A stretch of 49,280 nucleotides of DNA from Tolypocladium sp. Sup5 PDA-1 (Eukaryota > Ascomycota > Sordariomycetes > Hypocreales > Ophiocordycipitaceae): contig JPHH03000108.1 of NCBI GenBank assembly GCA_000750105.3, positions 1 to 49,280 on the forward strand, read 5' to 3'. Made by a program: the position numbers and the translations under genes. Positions 31,601-41,355 of this stretch are shown one piece after another. Within the stretch, counting starts at the first letter, position 1; the number at the start of each line of letters is the position of its first letter. The notes beneath the pieces are model-generated. The model saw only the letters and a list, made by a program, of their open reading frames with translations. It was not told where the DNA came from and ran no database searches.

Positions 31601-34330
31601 TAGCGGCCGTTCCTGGCCTTCGGATCCACTAAGCGTTCCGGTGCAAACTCTATCGCTACTTTACGATTCGTCGGGCGAAGATATATGACTATATGCCTAG
31701 GCATAAGCTTGGAATACTCCCGATAAAAGGGTACGAGCTAGGGCATTTCAGACCTTGCTATATATAGACGTTCTCCGCGGCATCTAGCCGGATTCAGTAT
31801 TTCGAGGTCGAGCCCCCTAATGCTTAAGGCGTCTTGACCCCTCTTAACTAAGGTTATCGGGCGGTCCGCCTCGTCGAGATAGCAAGGTCTCGTCCTGCCT
31901 CCGTGGTGCGTGCGCGCGCGCCGAGGTACCGCGGTTCGAGGTCGCATAGTAGCGGCAGGCGGCGGCGTCGATCACGAAGGAGAAGTTCAGCGCTAAGGAC
32001 TAGGCTAACTTCGACCTCGATAACATCGACGCGGCCGACGAGGTCGTCGAGGACGAGGTCGAGCTCGCGTTCCTAGCCGAGGCGAGCAACCATAGCTTCC
32101 GCACCTTTAACCACGCCTACGCCGGCACGACGACGCTAGGGATGAGCACCCTACTACACCGCGCCTACCGGGCATCGCTTAGCTAGCGGTCCCTGTTCCG
32201 CGTCGACGAGCTGCTATAGCCGGCCAAGCCGCCACCAGTGCCGGCGGCGGCCGCGGTGTCTAGGATCATTAGCTCCTGTCAGAAGACGCGGCTCCGCCTA
32301 AGGCCGACGTAGAGGGAGGACGGGCTTGTCGCGGTAGCGCGCGGGCTATATAACGACCCGGCCCTGCAGCTACGGCGGCCCGGCTAGCGCGATGCCATGC
32401 TAGCGACGATGGGTCCGCGGTAGGCCGAGCAGGGTCGTGCTCGCGACCGGGTCCGGCAAGACGCTTATCGTTATAGTCGCCGTCGCGCTCGAGGGTGCCC
32501 GGACGACTATCTTGGTCCTGCCGACGGTGGCCCTGCGCGTGAACATGATCGAGCGCCTCGATAAGGTCGGTATCCGATACCTCGAGTAGTCGTCTAGCTC
32601 GACTAATAAGACGGCGCCGCTCGTTATCGTCACGGCCGAGGCCGCCTGCACGGAAGGCTTCCTCGAGTTCGTCACGCGGCTCGAGGACCGGCAGCGGCTC
32701 GATCGCATCGTCGTCGATAAGTGCCACCTAACCATCACGGCAAGCGACTACCGACGGTGCATGTCCTAGCTGGGCTAGTTCGTGCGTCGCGTCCGGACGC
32801 AGACGGTCTAGCTAACGGCGACGCTACCGCCGGCCTTCGAGGAGACCTTTATCGAGCATAATAAGCTCGTGCGGCCACGCGTAGTCCGAGAGTCAACCAA
32901 CCGGCCTAATATCCGGTATATCGTTCGTCGCGAGCGGCACTTAGGCTCTCTATATAAGAGGGCAGCCCGCCTCGTCTAGACGCGCTGGTCCCGGAAGGAC
33001 CTCTTCGAGAGCGATCGGGACAGGATCATCCTCTACTGCCCGACTAAGGGTCTTGTGGCGGAGCTGGCCGCTCTGCTAGGGGGTTGCCCGGCGTATACGG
33101 GCGATTCCGGCACGGAGGAGGAAAAAGCGGCGATCATCGACCGGTGGCTCGCGGGTTCGGTCTCGCCCGCTATCGTAGCTACCTCGGCGCTTAGCGTCGG
33201 CTTCGACTACCCTCACGTGCGATAGGTTATCTACGTCGGCGCCCCGAGGCTAATGACCGACTTCTCGTAGGAGACCGGCAGGGCAGGCCGGGATGGCAGG
33301 CTAGCGGAATCCATCACCCTGCTTAGCGCCGCCTAGGAACCGTCGGGGCTAGGGCCGGGGCCCGACCGGCGGCGGCAGCTAAGCGCGGACGAGGAGTCTA
33401 TATAGCTATACCTTACGCAATAGCACTGCTCGCGCGCCGTTATAAGCTAGTTCCTCGACGCGAGGCGGGACTAGCGGTAGTGCATAGAGGGAGACGAGCT
33501 CTGCGGCGTCTGTCCACGACACTAGGTCGAGGGCCGGCCAGCCGATCTCGAGTTCCACCTGCCGCGGGCTGCCGTAATAACGGAGGCGGGCGAGGGCGAG
33601 GGCGACGAGGCGGGCGACGAGGCCCCCCCAGCCGTGGAGATAGAGTACACTAGTCCCGGCGAAGTGCTCCGGCAGGCTAGGGTCTGCGACGAGGAACTAA
33701 GCCGGTACGAGAGGGACCTCGAGACGATAGCAGGCTGCTGCCTCTACTACCGGGCGGAGGGGAGGCCGTTCGAGCACGCGCCGACAGCATGCTCGCGGCG
33801 CTAGCACTAGATTAGGGCGAAGACGACGGCGCTGCAGATACGCAAGGCGGAGAAGAAGCCGTAGATAGAGGACTACGCCGCCTGCTAGAAGTGCTACCAG
33901 CCGTAGTCGATCTGCCGGCTAGCGGACTAGGAGGCGGCCAAGGCGGAAGGGTTAATAGCGTGTCGGTTCCCCGATATAGTTATGCCGCTCTACTACGGCG
34001 CCTTCCGCCAGCCAGGGCGCACGAAGTAGTTCGAGAAGCACTTTAGTCAAACGTTCTATTAGGTCAAGCCCTATATGCTCTAGCTTAGCGGCACGGCCTC
34101 TCTCGGGGGCGAGAAGTATATCTAGGCAAACTACGTCGCGGCGCTCATGTTAGCCGAGCTTGCGTAGCGGGTAGCATAGCCTAATCGAGGGCATACTTTA
34201 ATACTTGATTTCTTCGATAGTAGGCGATAAGGTCTAAGTCCGAAGGCGGTTAGCAAGCCTTGGATATCGGGCGAGCCTTGGATATCGGGCGAGCCTTGGG
34301 TATCGAGCGAGTTCTAGCTTCTAGGGCAAC
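28699..34330 (+). pseudogene. Telomere-linked helicase (TLH)-type gene, RIP-degraded
   Basis: The frame from ATG 28699 (MPLPTLRPDPDLARSQLPPP) spans about 5.6 kb. In order it shows: a proline-rich start; an acidic D/E tract (29.57-29.74 kb); a core resembling the tyrosine-recombinase-like domain of fungal TLH proteins (LHLTAGLPSRGTEVTSIRLR, then GVGHHPRMLITAYAVD); a second ORSD finger (CELII.PGRAALYSHLNGLH, FRCKLYRYFTIRRAKIYDYM, 31.4-31.8 kb); and a RecQ-type helicase at 32.4-33.3 kb. Helicase motifs are ATGSGKT (I), LPTVAL (Ia), VVDKCHL (II, normally DECH), LTATLPP (III), ILYCPTKGLVAELA (IV), VATSALSVGFDYPHV (V) and ETGRAGRDG (VI). A cysteine-rich tail (EGDELCGVCPRH) follows. Many internal TAG/TAA and frameshifts near 31.9 and 32.43 kb kill it. 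Such genes sit next to telomeres and spread with them. Family call is strong; gene ends are approximate. Confidence 0.8.
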
Positions 34331-34356
34331 CTTTCTCGCTAGTCTAAAGGTGGCTT
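34256..34356 (+). repeat. Subtelomeric repeat block, copy 1
   Basis: Three 18-bp-type units of CTTGG(A)TATCGGGCGAG lead into AGTTCTAGCTTCTAGGGCAA. The block matches 48358-48462 at roughly three bases in four and has the same orientation. It overlaps the last codons of the helicase frame (PWISGEPWISGEPW). Confidence 0.65.
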
Positions 34357-34682
34357 TTTAGTAATATAGGAGAGCAACGTATAATAGAAAGATAGGCCAC
34401 GGTATAAAAAAGTATAAGTAAGTAGTAACGCAAGTTCTAGCTAGCAGTAAAGTAGCACACGCACGCGTAAGCTTGCGGTCGTTCCTATTAGTGCTATATC
34501 AGCGTCTCCTAAGTAGCCAGAGTTAGCTTTCTACCTTATAGACGACGCTTTTAACGCCTATAAGGTGGGGCGTAGAGAAAGGCTAGGAACCGAGGGCAGA
34601 AAGGCTCGTGAAGGCTAGTTTATTTAACGAGGGAAAGAAGTAAAGAGGAGAGTCTGGGTTACCGAGATAGAACACTATCTAT

Positions 34683-34700
34683 AACCCTAACCCTAACCCT
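34683..34700 (+). repeat. Interstitial telomere-like tract (CCCTAA)3
   Basis: AACCCTAACCCTAACCCT is exactly the fungal telomere unit. It lies about 330 bp beyond repeat block 1. The C-rich strand is on the plus strand, the orientation expected at the left end of a chromosome, so it is not a simple end of the helicase side. Confidence 0.8.
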
Positions 34701-34940
34701 ATAGCTATTTAGCTTTTAGGGTAAACTTAGCTATAGGGCTAAGACGAGACGGAAACTAGAAGACAGGCCAGGGTGAAAAAAGCATGAGTAAGCGGTAGAG
34801 CAAGGTCTAGCTAGTAGTAAAGGACTATGTGCGCTTAAGCCGGTTTTAACTTCTTAGCAGAGCCGTAGTTAGCTATTACATAGGCTAAGCTTAACACCTA
34901 ACGTAGGAAACGCTAGAGCTCTAGAGAGCGCTAGACATAG

Positions 34941-35045
34941 AGTAAACGCTAGTATAGTAAACGCTAGTGCAGTAAACGCTAGTGCAGTAAACGCTAGTAT
35001 AGTAAACGCTAGTATAGTAAACGCTAGTGTAGTAAACGCTAGTGT
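34941..35045. repeat. 15-bp tandem repeat, seven units
   Basis: The unit AGTAAACGCTAGTAT repeats seven times with only the last two bases varying (AT, GC, GT). The AT/GC variants are what CpA/TpG loss by RIP would give. Confidence 0.85.
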
Positions 35046-35106
35046 GTAGGGTAAGCGCTAGTATAGGCGCTGGCGCTAGGTATAGAGTAAGAGTAAGAGT
35101 TAGTTT

Positions 35107-35154
35107 AAGAGTAAGTGTTAGTAAGAGTAAGTGTTAGTAAGAGTAAGTGTTAGT
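35107..35154. repeat. 16-bp tandem repeat, three units
   Basis: The unit AAGAGTAAGTGTTAGT repeats three times exactly, with partial copies extending to about 35085 and 35170. Confidence 0.8.
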
Positions 35155-35316
35155 AAGAGTAAGTAAGTATTATTATTATAAAGGGCGTGGGCGTATTCTA
35201 AGGTGGGGTTAGGGGTAGAAATGGGCGAGAATATGGGGGAGAATTGGGTGCAAGGTGAGGCGGAGAACTACGTACGGTCTACGAGATAGGTTCGTGATCA
35301 CGGTGGCCCACCTCTG

Positions 35317-35527
35317 CCCCTAGGGGTGGAAACGCAGGGGGGCTAAAAGCAAGAGAAGCGAGCCCTACCTCTAGCCCTAGGGGTAGAAATATAAACGGGG
35401 AAAAAGGAATAGGACGGTATTAGAAGTAAGGAGCCCTACCTCTAACCCTAGGGGTGGAAACGCGGGCGGGAACTTGCTAGCCTAGACTAACGCTATACCC
35501 TATGGGCCCCGCCTCTACCCCTAGGGG
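35317..35527. repeat. Array of CCCCTAGGGG palindromes, set 1
   Basis: Four cores start at 35317, 35374, 35445 and 35518 (spacings 57, 71, 73). Each is preceded by a CCTCT-like stretch (ACCTCTGCC, ACCTCTAGC, ACCTCTAAC, GCCTCTACC) and most are followed by TGGAAAC or a similar run. A decayed copy may lie near 35205. The cores resemble the CCCCCGGGGG palindromes at 37.27-37.8 kb with the central CG changed to TA, and the 57-bp spacing recurs there. Confidence 0.75.
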
Positions 35528-35635
35528 CGGAACTACCGGGTATAGTCGCTATTGCTTCGCATCGCTTAGGGCAGGAATTAATTAATCTAACGGGTCCTGC
35601 GCTAGCGTGGACTAGCGGCGTGCGTTTCGAACTAG

Positions 35636-35707
35636 GGCTATTCGAGGGCAACTTTCGGGAGATACAATACTCTAGATATATCTCCCGAAAGGTGCCCTCG
35701 AATAGCC
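35636..35707. repeat. Long hairpin, 29-bp arms
   Basis: Arms 35636-35664 and 35679-35707 are reverse complements with one mismatch (GGCTATTCGAGGGCA...TTTCGGGAGATA) and a 14-bp loop. It lies between palindrome set 1 and the first ParB-like copy. It could be a fold-back element or the end of a larger element. Confidence 0.8.
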
Positions 35708-35849
35708 TTAGCTCGACGGTGTTATATCGCGAAATAAAATACCCTGCTATATTACGTTCGCGAGAGCGGGCTTTGGCATATCTTGGGATTATGTGTTATA
35801 GGTATAGTGTCCTTGTGAGCACGTGTAATATTATAAAGAGAGAAGGGAA

Positions 35850-35880
35850 GGAAGGAAGGAAGGAAGGAGAAAACGACGGG
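35850..35880. repeat. GGAA microsatellite
   Basis: The GGAA tetranucleotide is repeated about five times in a purine-only run. Confidence 0.8.
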
Positions 35881-36199
35881 AGGGTTCGGGGGCTATGTTA
35901 TTTTAGTGCCGTCGTTGCGGTCGGCGACGCGTGCGGTAGCTAGGGTACGGAGCGCGTTATATAGCTTAATCGACTATCTAGGGAACGGAACGGCGCGGGG
36001 CTAATTTCGGTCAGGGGCTAGGGGGTTTCTTAGCTAGGACCTACGTAAAGTATAAGTGACTTAGCCGCCGTTAGCCCTTTTTTTTTCTTTTTAAATTATT
36101 GCAAGCAGTTCTAATACTACTTAAAGAGCGACTAACCTTAGGGAGACGCAAGATATTCAAGACCTCTAACCATAATTATCTATCTATCTCCCCACGGCC

Positions 36200-37140
36200 C
36201 TAATATAAAGCGTAAGGTAGACGGCGACGCTATAGCCAGTCGGTTACTTAAACGGCAGGAGCAGACGGCGCCGTAGCGTAGGGGACCTCGGCCGTTAAGA
36301 AGCAAGTCAAACGAACCTCGCTTACTAGACGCGGCTTCCGTTCGATAGTAGGCGTAGAGCTATCGACTCGCTACGGTAAAACTACCTCTCGACGCTCTGA
36401 TATATAGGTAGGAAAACGGGTCGAACCGTCACGTAAATCGCTAGCACGTTTCGAGATTATGCCGCATCTTTAAGCAAGGGGCCCTAGCGCGATAAGTAGA
36501 AGAGAACTTCCTCCTAGTATAATATAGCGTAGAGATGGTATGGCGGATGCGTGACTACGTCGATGCGTAAGGATTAGGCGGCGGATAGGGCGAGGTGCTC
36601 TCCTTTAACGACTAGTTAGCCATCAATGGCGGCGAGAAAGTTAAGGTGATGGCGGGCTAGTATCGGATAGAGGCGTTGCGGGAGTACGTGGAGTAGACAG
36701 GATCGGATGCCAAGGAGCTATAGTAGACATATATCCTATACGATTAAGGTAGGTAGAAGAGGAGGACGAGTAGCCCTTGGTGGAAATATTGCTAAGGTCA
36801 TTATCTAGATAAGCTACTACCGGAGCTTAACGTTTAACTACGAGTAAACCGACGTGATCTAACTCTACCCGATAGCCACGGCTAGATCTAGATGCAGCTC
36901 GTACTGGCGTCCGGGCAAGACGATAGCCTCTTCCGAGGAAAGAAGGCGGCGGTGGAAAGGCAGATGCTCGACGTTCTATAACTAAGTAGCGAGGACCGGT
37001 TTCCGGTAAGCCGCCTCGTAATACTCTGGAAGAACGATTGCTAGAGGTCGATGATCACGCGCTAGTGCGAGATAGAGGTTAGCCGAGCTACGTTTAATAT
37101 CTCGACCTGGGACTGGATATCGAGCTACCGGATTGATAAT
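36200..37140 (+). pseudogene. Unknown family with ParB/Srx-like motif, copy A (3'-truncated)
   Basis: The forward frame reads ENGSNRHVNR.HVSRLCRIF, KQGALAR.VEENFLLV, GEKVKVMAG.YRIEALREYV, then after a 60-nt intron (36749-36808) LRVNRRDLTLPDSHG and KKAAVERQMLDVL. It ends RATFNISTWDWISSYRIDN at a GTAAGT donor (37141). The segment A-G-(Q)-(H)-R-x-E-A-L resembles the G-x-H-R-x-x-A motif of ParB N-terminal/sulfiredoxin-fold domains, which bind a nucleotide and Mg2+ or cut DNA; that link is inference. TAG/TAA occupy expected Gln/Trp, and the His of the motif reads Tyr (TAT from CAT). Copy A stops exactly at the second intron donor and a poly-C run follows. It is 30-50% similar by eye to copy B at 38.2 kb. 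Confidence 0.55.
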
Positions 37141-37267
37141 GTAAGTGAGGCCCCCCCCCCCCGGCAGCGAACTGCTTAATAAGCTAATATATAGCCATGC
37201 CTTTTAGTATTGTTGGGGGCGTTCCGGTGTTTAGGGTTCCGGGTAGGCTTAGCAGAGGAGGGCAGAG

Positions 37268-37805
37268 TTTGGCCCCCGGGGGCGAAACTCGTCTACGGTT
37301 TACGTAGAAATTATCATTATCACGCTCAAGCTTATATTATAATAGAATTGTCTAATCTATTCGCTATATCTATTTATGGTTCGCATCTATCATTATCATT
37401 AAGCATTATTATTATCAAGCATTACTATTAACTATTATAAAGCTATGTGGTAAAGCATAGGGCGCAAGGTCACCGTTAGCTAGTTTCGCCCCCGGGGGCG
37501 AAATGTGAAGGATAGCAGCGTGTAGAGTGAGTATATGTGGTTTCGCCCCCGGGGGCGAAATGTAAAGGATAGTAGAGTATAGAGAGAGTATGTGTTGTTT
37601 CGCCCCCGGGGGCGAAATGTAAAGGATAGTAGAGTATAGAGAGAGTATATGTGGTTTCGCCCCCGGGGGCGAAAATGCAAAGGGAGAGTAGAAACCAGTG
37701 TAAGAGTGTAGTTTGGCCCCTAGGGGCGAAACTACAACCTCTTCGACATAGAGGAGCCGGGAGTGCTGACTAAACGTTGCTGAATTTTCGCCCCCGGGGG
37801 CGAAA
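37268..37805. repeat. Array of 20-bp perfect palindromes, set 2
   Basis: TTTCGCCCCCGGGGGCGAAA occurs as an exact self-complementary 20-mer at 37484, 37541, 37598, 37655 and 37786. One-mismatch or CTAG-core variants lie at 37268 and 37712. The five starts from 37484 to 37712 are spaced exactly 57 bp apart. The 37-bp spacers are similar to one another (TGTAAAGGATAGTAGAGTAT and on) and contain no obvious gene. The array lies between the two ParB-like copies. The 57-bp period (19 codons) creates an artificial repetitive frame on the minus strand. Confidence 0.9.
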
Positions 37806-38161
37806 CGTAAGGCAGTATAAGGGACTAGGGTTTGCTAGAGCTCTTACCCCTTTAGGCAAAATGTTTTCACAAGTTCTCCCCCTATCACCTAGGTTCTGAG
37901 GTTGTCGACGTGGTGTAGCGTACTGCTAATTTGGCTTAGTATACGCAGGGACCAGGGGCCCCCGGCATAACTAGGTATCGTAACGAGATATCTCCCCGGG
38001 AGATTGTATTAGGCGTTGGTTAGCCTGTATTCTAGTCGTGTTTTTTTTCCCGCGGGACTTGACTCACTTAGTCTCCTACCCGAATACTTGCGTTAGAATC
38101 TAGGACACGATACGGGGTTATCCGGTATATTGTAAATGAGATAAAGCGTACCTCGAGCAAA
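37806..38161. other. Intergenic, between palindrome array and copy B
   Basis: No gene is recognised. A T-rich run lies at 38041-38048. This is the expected promoter and leader position for copy B. Confidence 0.4.
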
Positions 38162-40390
38162 ACTATATATAGTGCGCCGGCGAGAAAGCGGCCGCGTAAA
38201 CCTACGAAAGACGATGATAAGAGTAATGCCTTATATAGCGGTTTGAAAGACGCCGAGTCTCTTCGGGAGTAAGCACGACTATACCTTCTCGCGATAGCTA
38301 AACTTCCGGTAGAAGCTCTTACTTCTACGTGGAGAATCGGCCAAAACAGGTAGCTAGATCGCTAGCATGTCCTAAGCCTCTGCCACGCCTTTGAAAAGGG
38401 GGGGTTGGCGCGCAATTCGGCGGAAAACCACCTGCTCGTGCTCTATAGCCCGTAAGCTATGAGCCGGATAAAGTAGCATTTAGAGTCGAAACGGTAGCCC
38501 GTATGGCCTGGTAACCGCGTCGATGAGCCGCTCTTATTTAAAGACTGGCGGGAGGTGAACAAGGATAAATAGCTAGAGCTCATAGCGGGGTAGCACTGGG
38601 TGGCCGTACTAAAAGAGTATGTTAAGTAGACCGGTTCTGGCAACGACGATCTCTGGTGGACCTGCGAGTTCTATGATAGAGGTAAGGGAATACGAGCATG
38701 ATTGCGATAGCGGATATCGGCAGCCACTTACCTGCCACTAGAAACACTCCTAGCAACGCTCAGCACTAAGCTACGCGTAAACCGCAGTATCCTATTATTG
38801 CTAGATAGCCACGGCCAGATCTGGATGCAACTGATCATAGCGTCCTAGTAAGACGGCCAGCTATTCTGCGGGAAGAAAGACGAGGTGGAGAGCTAAATGA
38901 TTAATATTCTATAACTATAAGCCGCTCGTTAGTTCCCTATTAGACGCTTGATCACCCTATAGAATAATAGAAGATAGAAGAATATAATCACCCGCTAGAG
39001 CGAGACGGCTGTCGGCCGGGGCTACTTCAGTATCTCCACCTGGGAGTGGATGGCGAGCCGCTAGGTCGATAATGTAAGGGCCGCCTTATCGCATGACCGT
39101 CGCTAATGGAAAGCTGACTTTCTGGCTCAAGTACTGGTTCGCCACGTTCAATCTCGTTATAGAGACCCTCTAGAAGCTGCCTGGAGATGCCGTTAGTAAG
39201 GTTTAGGCGGCGGATTGGGATAGGTTGGCGGCTCTTCTAGATATTAGACACGAAGGCGACCGATCCGTCTACCTACAATAATGCTTTTATCCATTAAGGA
39301 AGGAGAAGTCAGAGGGAGACCAGGGACACGGGGGGCCATAGCGTCGCGCGGGGTTCCTCTAGGCCTATAACGACGAGGAGTATCGCACGTTATACCAGTT
39401 CTTAGCTAACTGCCCGGACATCTCGTTCCCCGATGTTAGAAAGCTCTTTTAGATAAGCAAAGACGACGGGCATATAATGACGTAGGTTATGACGTATGTT
39501 GCGATATGGCTGAATCGAAACCCGACCGCGATTTTCGACTGACGAAGGATAAATAAGCCCCTGATTCGAGAGGACCTGGTCACGTAGCTGCGACGACTGT
39601 CCATACTATAGGCCAGCGGTGGAGAGACAGAGACAGAGAGGGCAGAGAGGCGGTCTATTTAGCTCGAACGGGGGGTGCTGGACTTTGTCCGGGAGAATAT
39701 CGACGAGTGGAAGAACCCTACGGCGAGGGCGTTCTTAGATGTGATGCTAGATCCTGAAGCGAAGGTGGAAAGCGCGTACGCCGAACGGTTCGTCTGGGGG
39801 GTATGGATCGGCCTTCTTCGTGTTGTCACGGATTTTGTCGGACTTGCTTTCCGCCCCTGGTGGACTATGCTAACGTTAGATCGATGCTTGCCCGTGAGCA
39901 AACCGGCTGTCTCGTCTCTGACGCAGGACCTATGTGGGCGGCTCGTTCGAGACGTACTAGAAATCGCCGAGAATCCTACTCTTAATAATAGGCAAGCGCT
40001 GAAGAGCCTTGCTGAGGTAATCGACAAAAGCGTTGTCGAGTGGGTAGAAAGCTAATGTAAGAAGGCATTGGGTAGCTAAGACGATTGTTCCTATAGCATG
40101 TAGTTAACGGAGGCCGAGCGGTTGGTTAAAGTAGCGGCGACGAAAAACACGGAATGCCATCGACCCGCGGAGCCATAGACGCGTCTACTAGAGCACGCTG
40201 CTGATCTAGCCGTATTAGATGATTAGCACCCACTACCTTTATCACACCTAGCCGCAAGCTCTATGTCTAATGTGGAGCGAGATGAGGCGTATCGGACTCC
40301 GTTACCGGAGCGTAGCCCTATGGCTCGCGATGATATAAATAAAGAATCGCGACGCGAAAAACAAGGACGAATAGAGCGAGACTTGTCCTA
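38162..40390 (+). pseudogene. Unknown family with ParB/Srx-like motif, copy B
   Basis: A fuller copy of the same family. Exon 1 reads ENH.LV-type segments FEKGGLARNSAENHLLVLYS, then LELIAG.HWVAVLKEYVK and DDLWWTCEFYDR. A 60-nt intron (38682-38741) sits at the same codon and phase as in copy A. Then come TKLRVNRSILLLLDSHGQIW, MQLIIAS and FSISTWEWMAS. A second intron (39074-39131, 58 nt, GTAAGG donor) joins to YWFATFNLVIETL.KLPGDA. Exon 2 continues through RGVLDFVRENIDEWKNPTAR and ALKSLAEVIDKSVVEWVES to a stop at 40053, with further coding-like sequence to about 40390 or beyond. Stops are mostly TAG/TAA at Gln/Trp sites. The motif reads A-G-(Q)-H-W here, so the Arg is lost. Function is unknown; a nucleic-acid role is a guess from the ParB-like motif. 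Confidence 0.55.
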
Positions 40391-41355
40391 AACGTAGGTA
40401 TTATTGGGTCGGAAGCTGAATGCAAGGGGACGAGCGCCTGTGCCGGTAGTTAATGGGATGCAACCTACCCTTGTCGAGAAGCGAGATAACCGCCAGCTAT
40501 AAATGACGCGCCGTGACGAGATAGACCCTGGCCGAACCTAGTCCCTTCGGCAGTCCGTGGCCGAACGTAGTCGACGACCGCTGCCCTAAGCGCCGCTGAT
40601 CTAGTCCGTCGGTCGAGGGAAAGGCGCTACTTGGAAGCAGCGCCCCAAGGCCGCATCGTCGACTTGAAGTCTCTACCCTATACTAAAGAACATATTGTAC
40701 GGCGTGAGATGCCGATCGAGCTTAGAGATAAAGAGATAGGAATAGAATATGAATACTTCCTTTATAAATAGCGTGATCTAATAGCTATTTGCGTTAGTTC
40801 ACTTAATAGAGGCGGCTATTACTGGCTAGGTGAACACGCGTTGAGCGAAACTCAAAAGCTAGGTTTAGATAGTTAATATATGCCGTTCTCCGAGCCCTAA
40901 TTAACGCATTTACGTTCTCGCTTAATTAATCATTAGTTTCGTAACTTATTTACTGATGGAGTTTTTCTATCTAGCTAGAATTTGCCATTCTTCTATTTTT
41001 ATCTTTTATCGTAGTGGAAAAATCCGTAGACGCCTGCTTCTTTATTCTTCCCGATGCTCTCTTTGCTTCTTATCCGTGACGTCTGCCGAGAACTCGTTAT
41101 AATTGTCATACCCCGGCTCGCCGATAAGCCACGTAATCTTATACCCTTGAGCTTTTGTATTCTAAATTCGGCATAGTCTCGGAGGTGAAGATAAGCCGCT
41201 AGGGGTATAAACCTAAACCTAAGAGGTCCTTAGGGTTAGGGCGAGGAGAGCTATCGCCGTATAAGATCGGTTAACGATCGCTATAGTCGCGCTTAACGAG
41301 GTTTAGTATTATAGGGAGGTCTATAGCGCTATCGCACTACTTTTCCCTTGCTAAT
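40391..41355. other. Intergenic or decayed tail of copy B
   Basis: Coding-like traces of copy B's frame persist to about 40.68 kb. The rest is AT-rich with no recognised gene, apart from a two-unit TTAGGG tract at 41230-41241. Confidence 0.4.
41230..41241 (+). repeat. Telomere-like tract (TTAGGG)2
   Basis: Two exact TTAGGG units occur in the opposite orientation to the tracts at 34683 and 48945. Two units alone could be chance, but the context is subtelomeric. Confidence 0.45.

Noticed and set aside
34683..34700. A true chromosome end
   Set aside because: Only three units are present and sequence continues on both sides; it is interstitial.
37480..37680. Repetitive 66-codon minus-strand frame (FRPRGRN...YSLYTLLSF repeated)
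   Set aside because: It is produced by the 57-bp palindrome period being a multiple of three; the DNA palindromes explain it fully.
37484..37805. CRISPR array
   Set aside because: Palindromic repeats are regularly spaced, but the spacers are similar to each other, the context is fungal and there are no cas genes.
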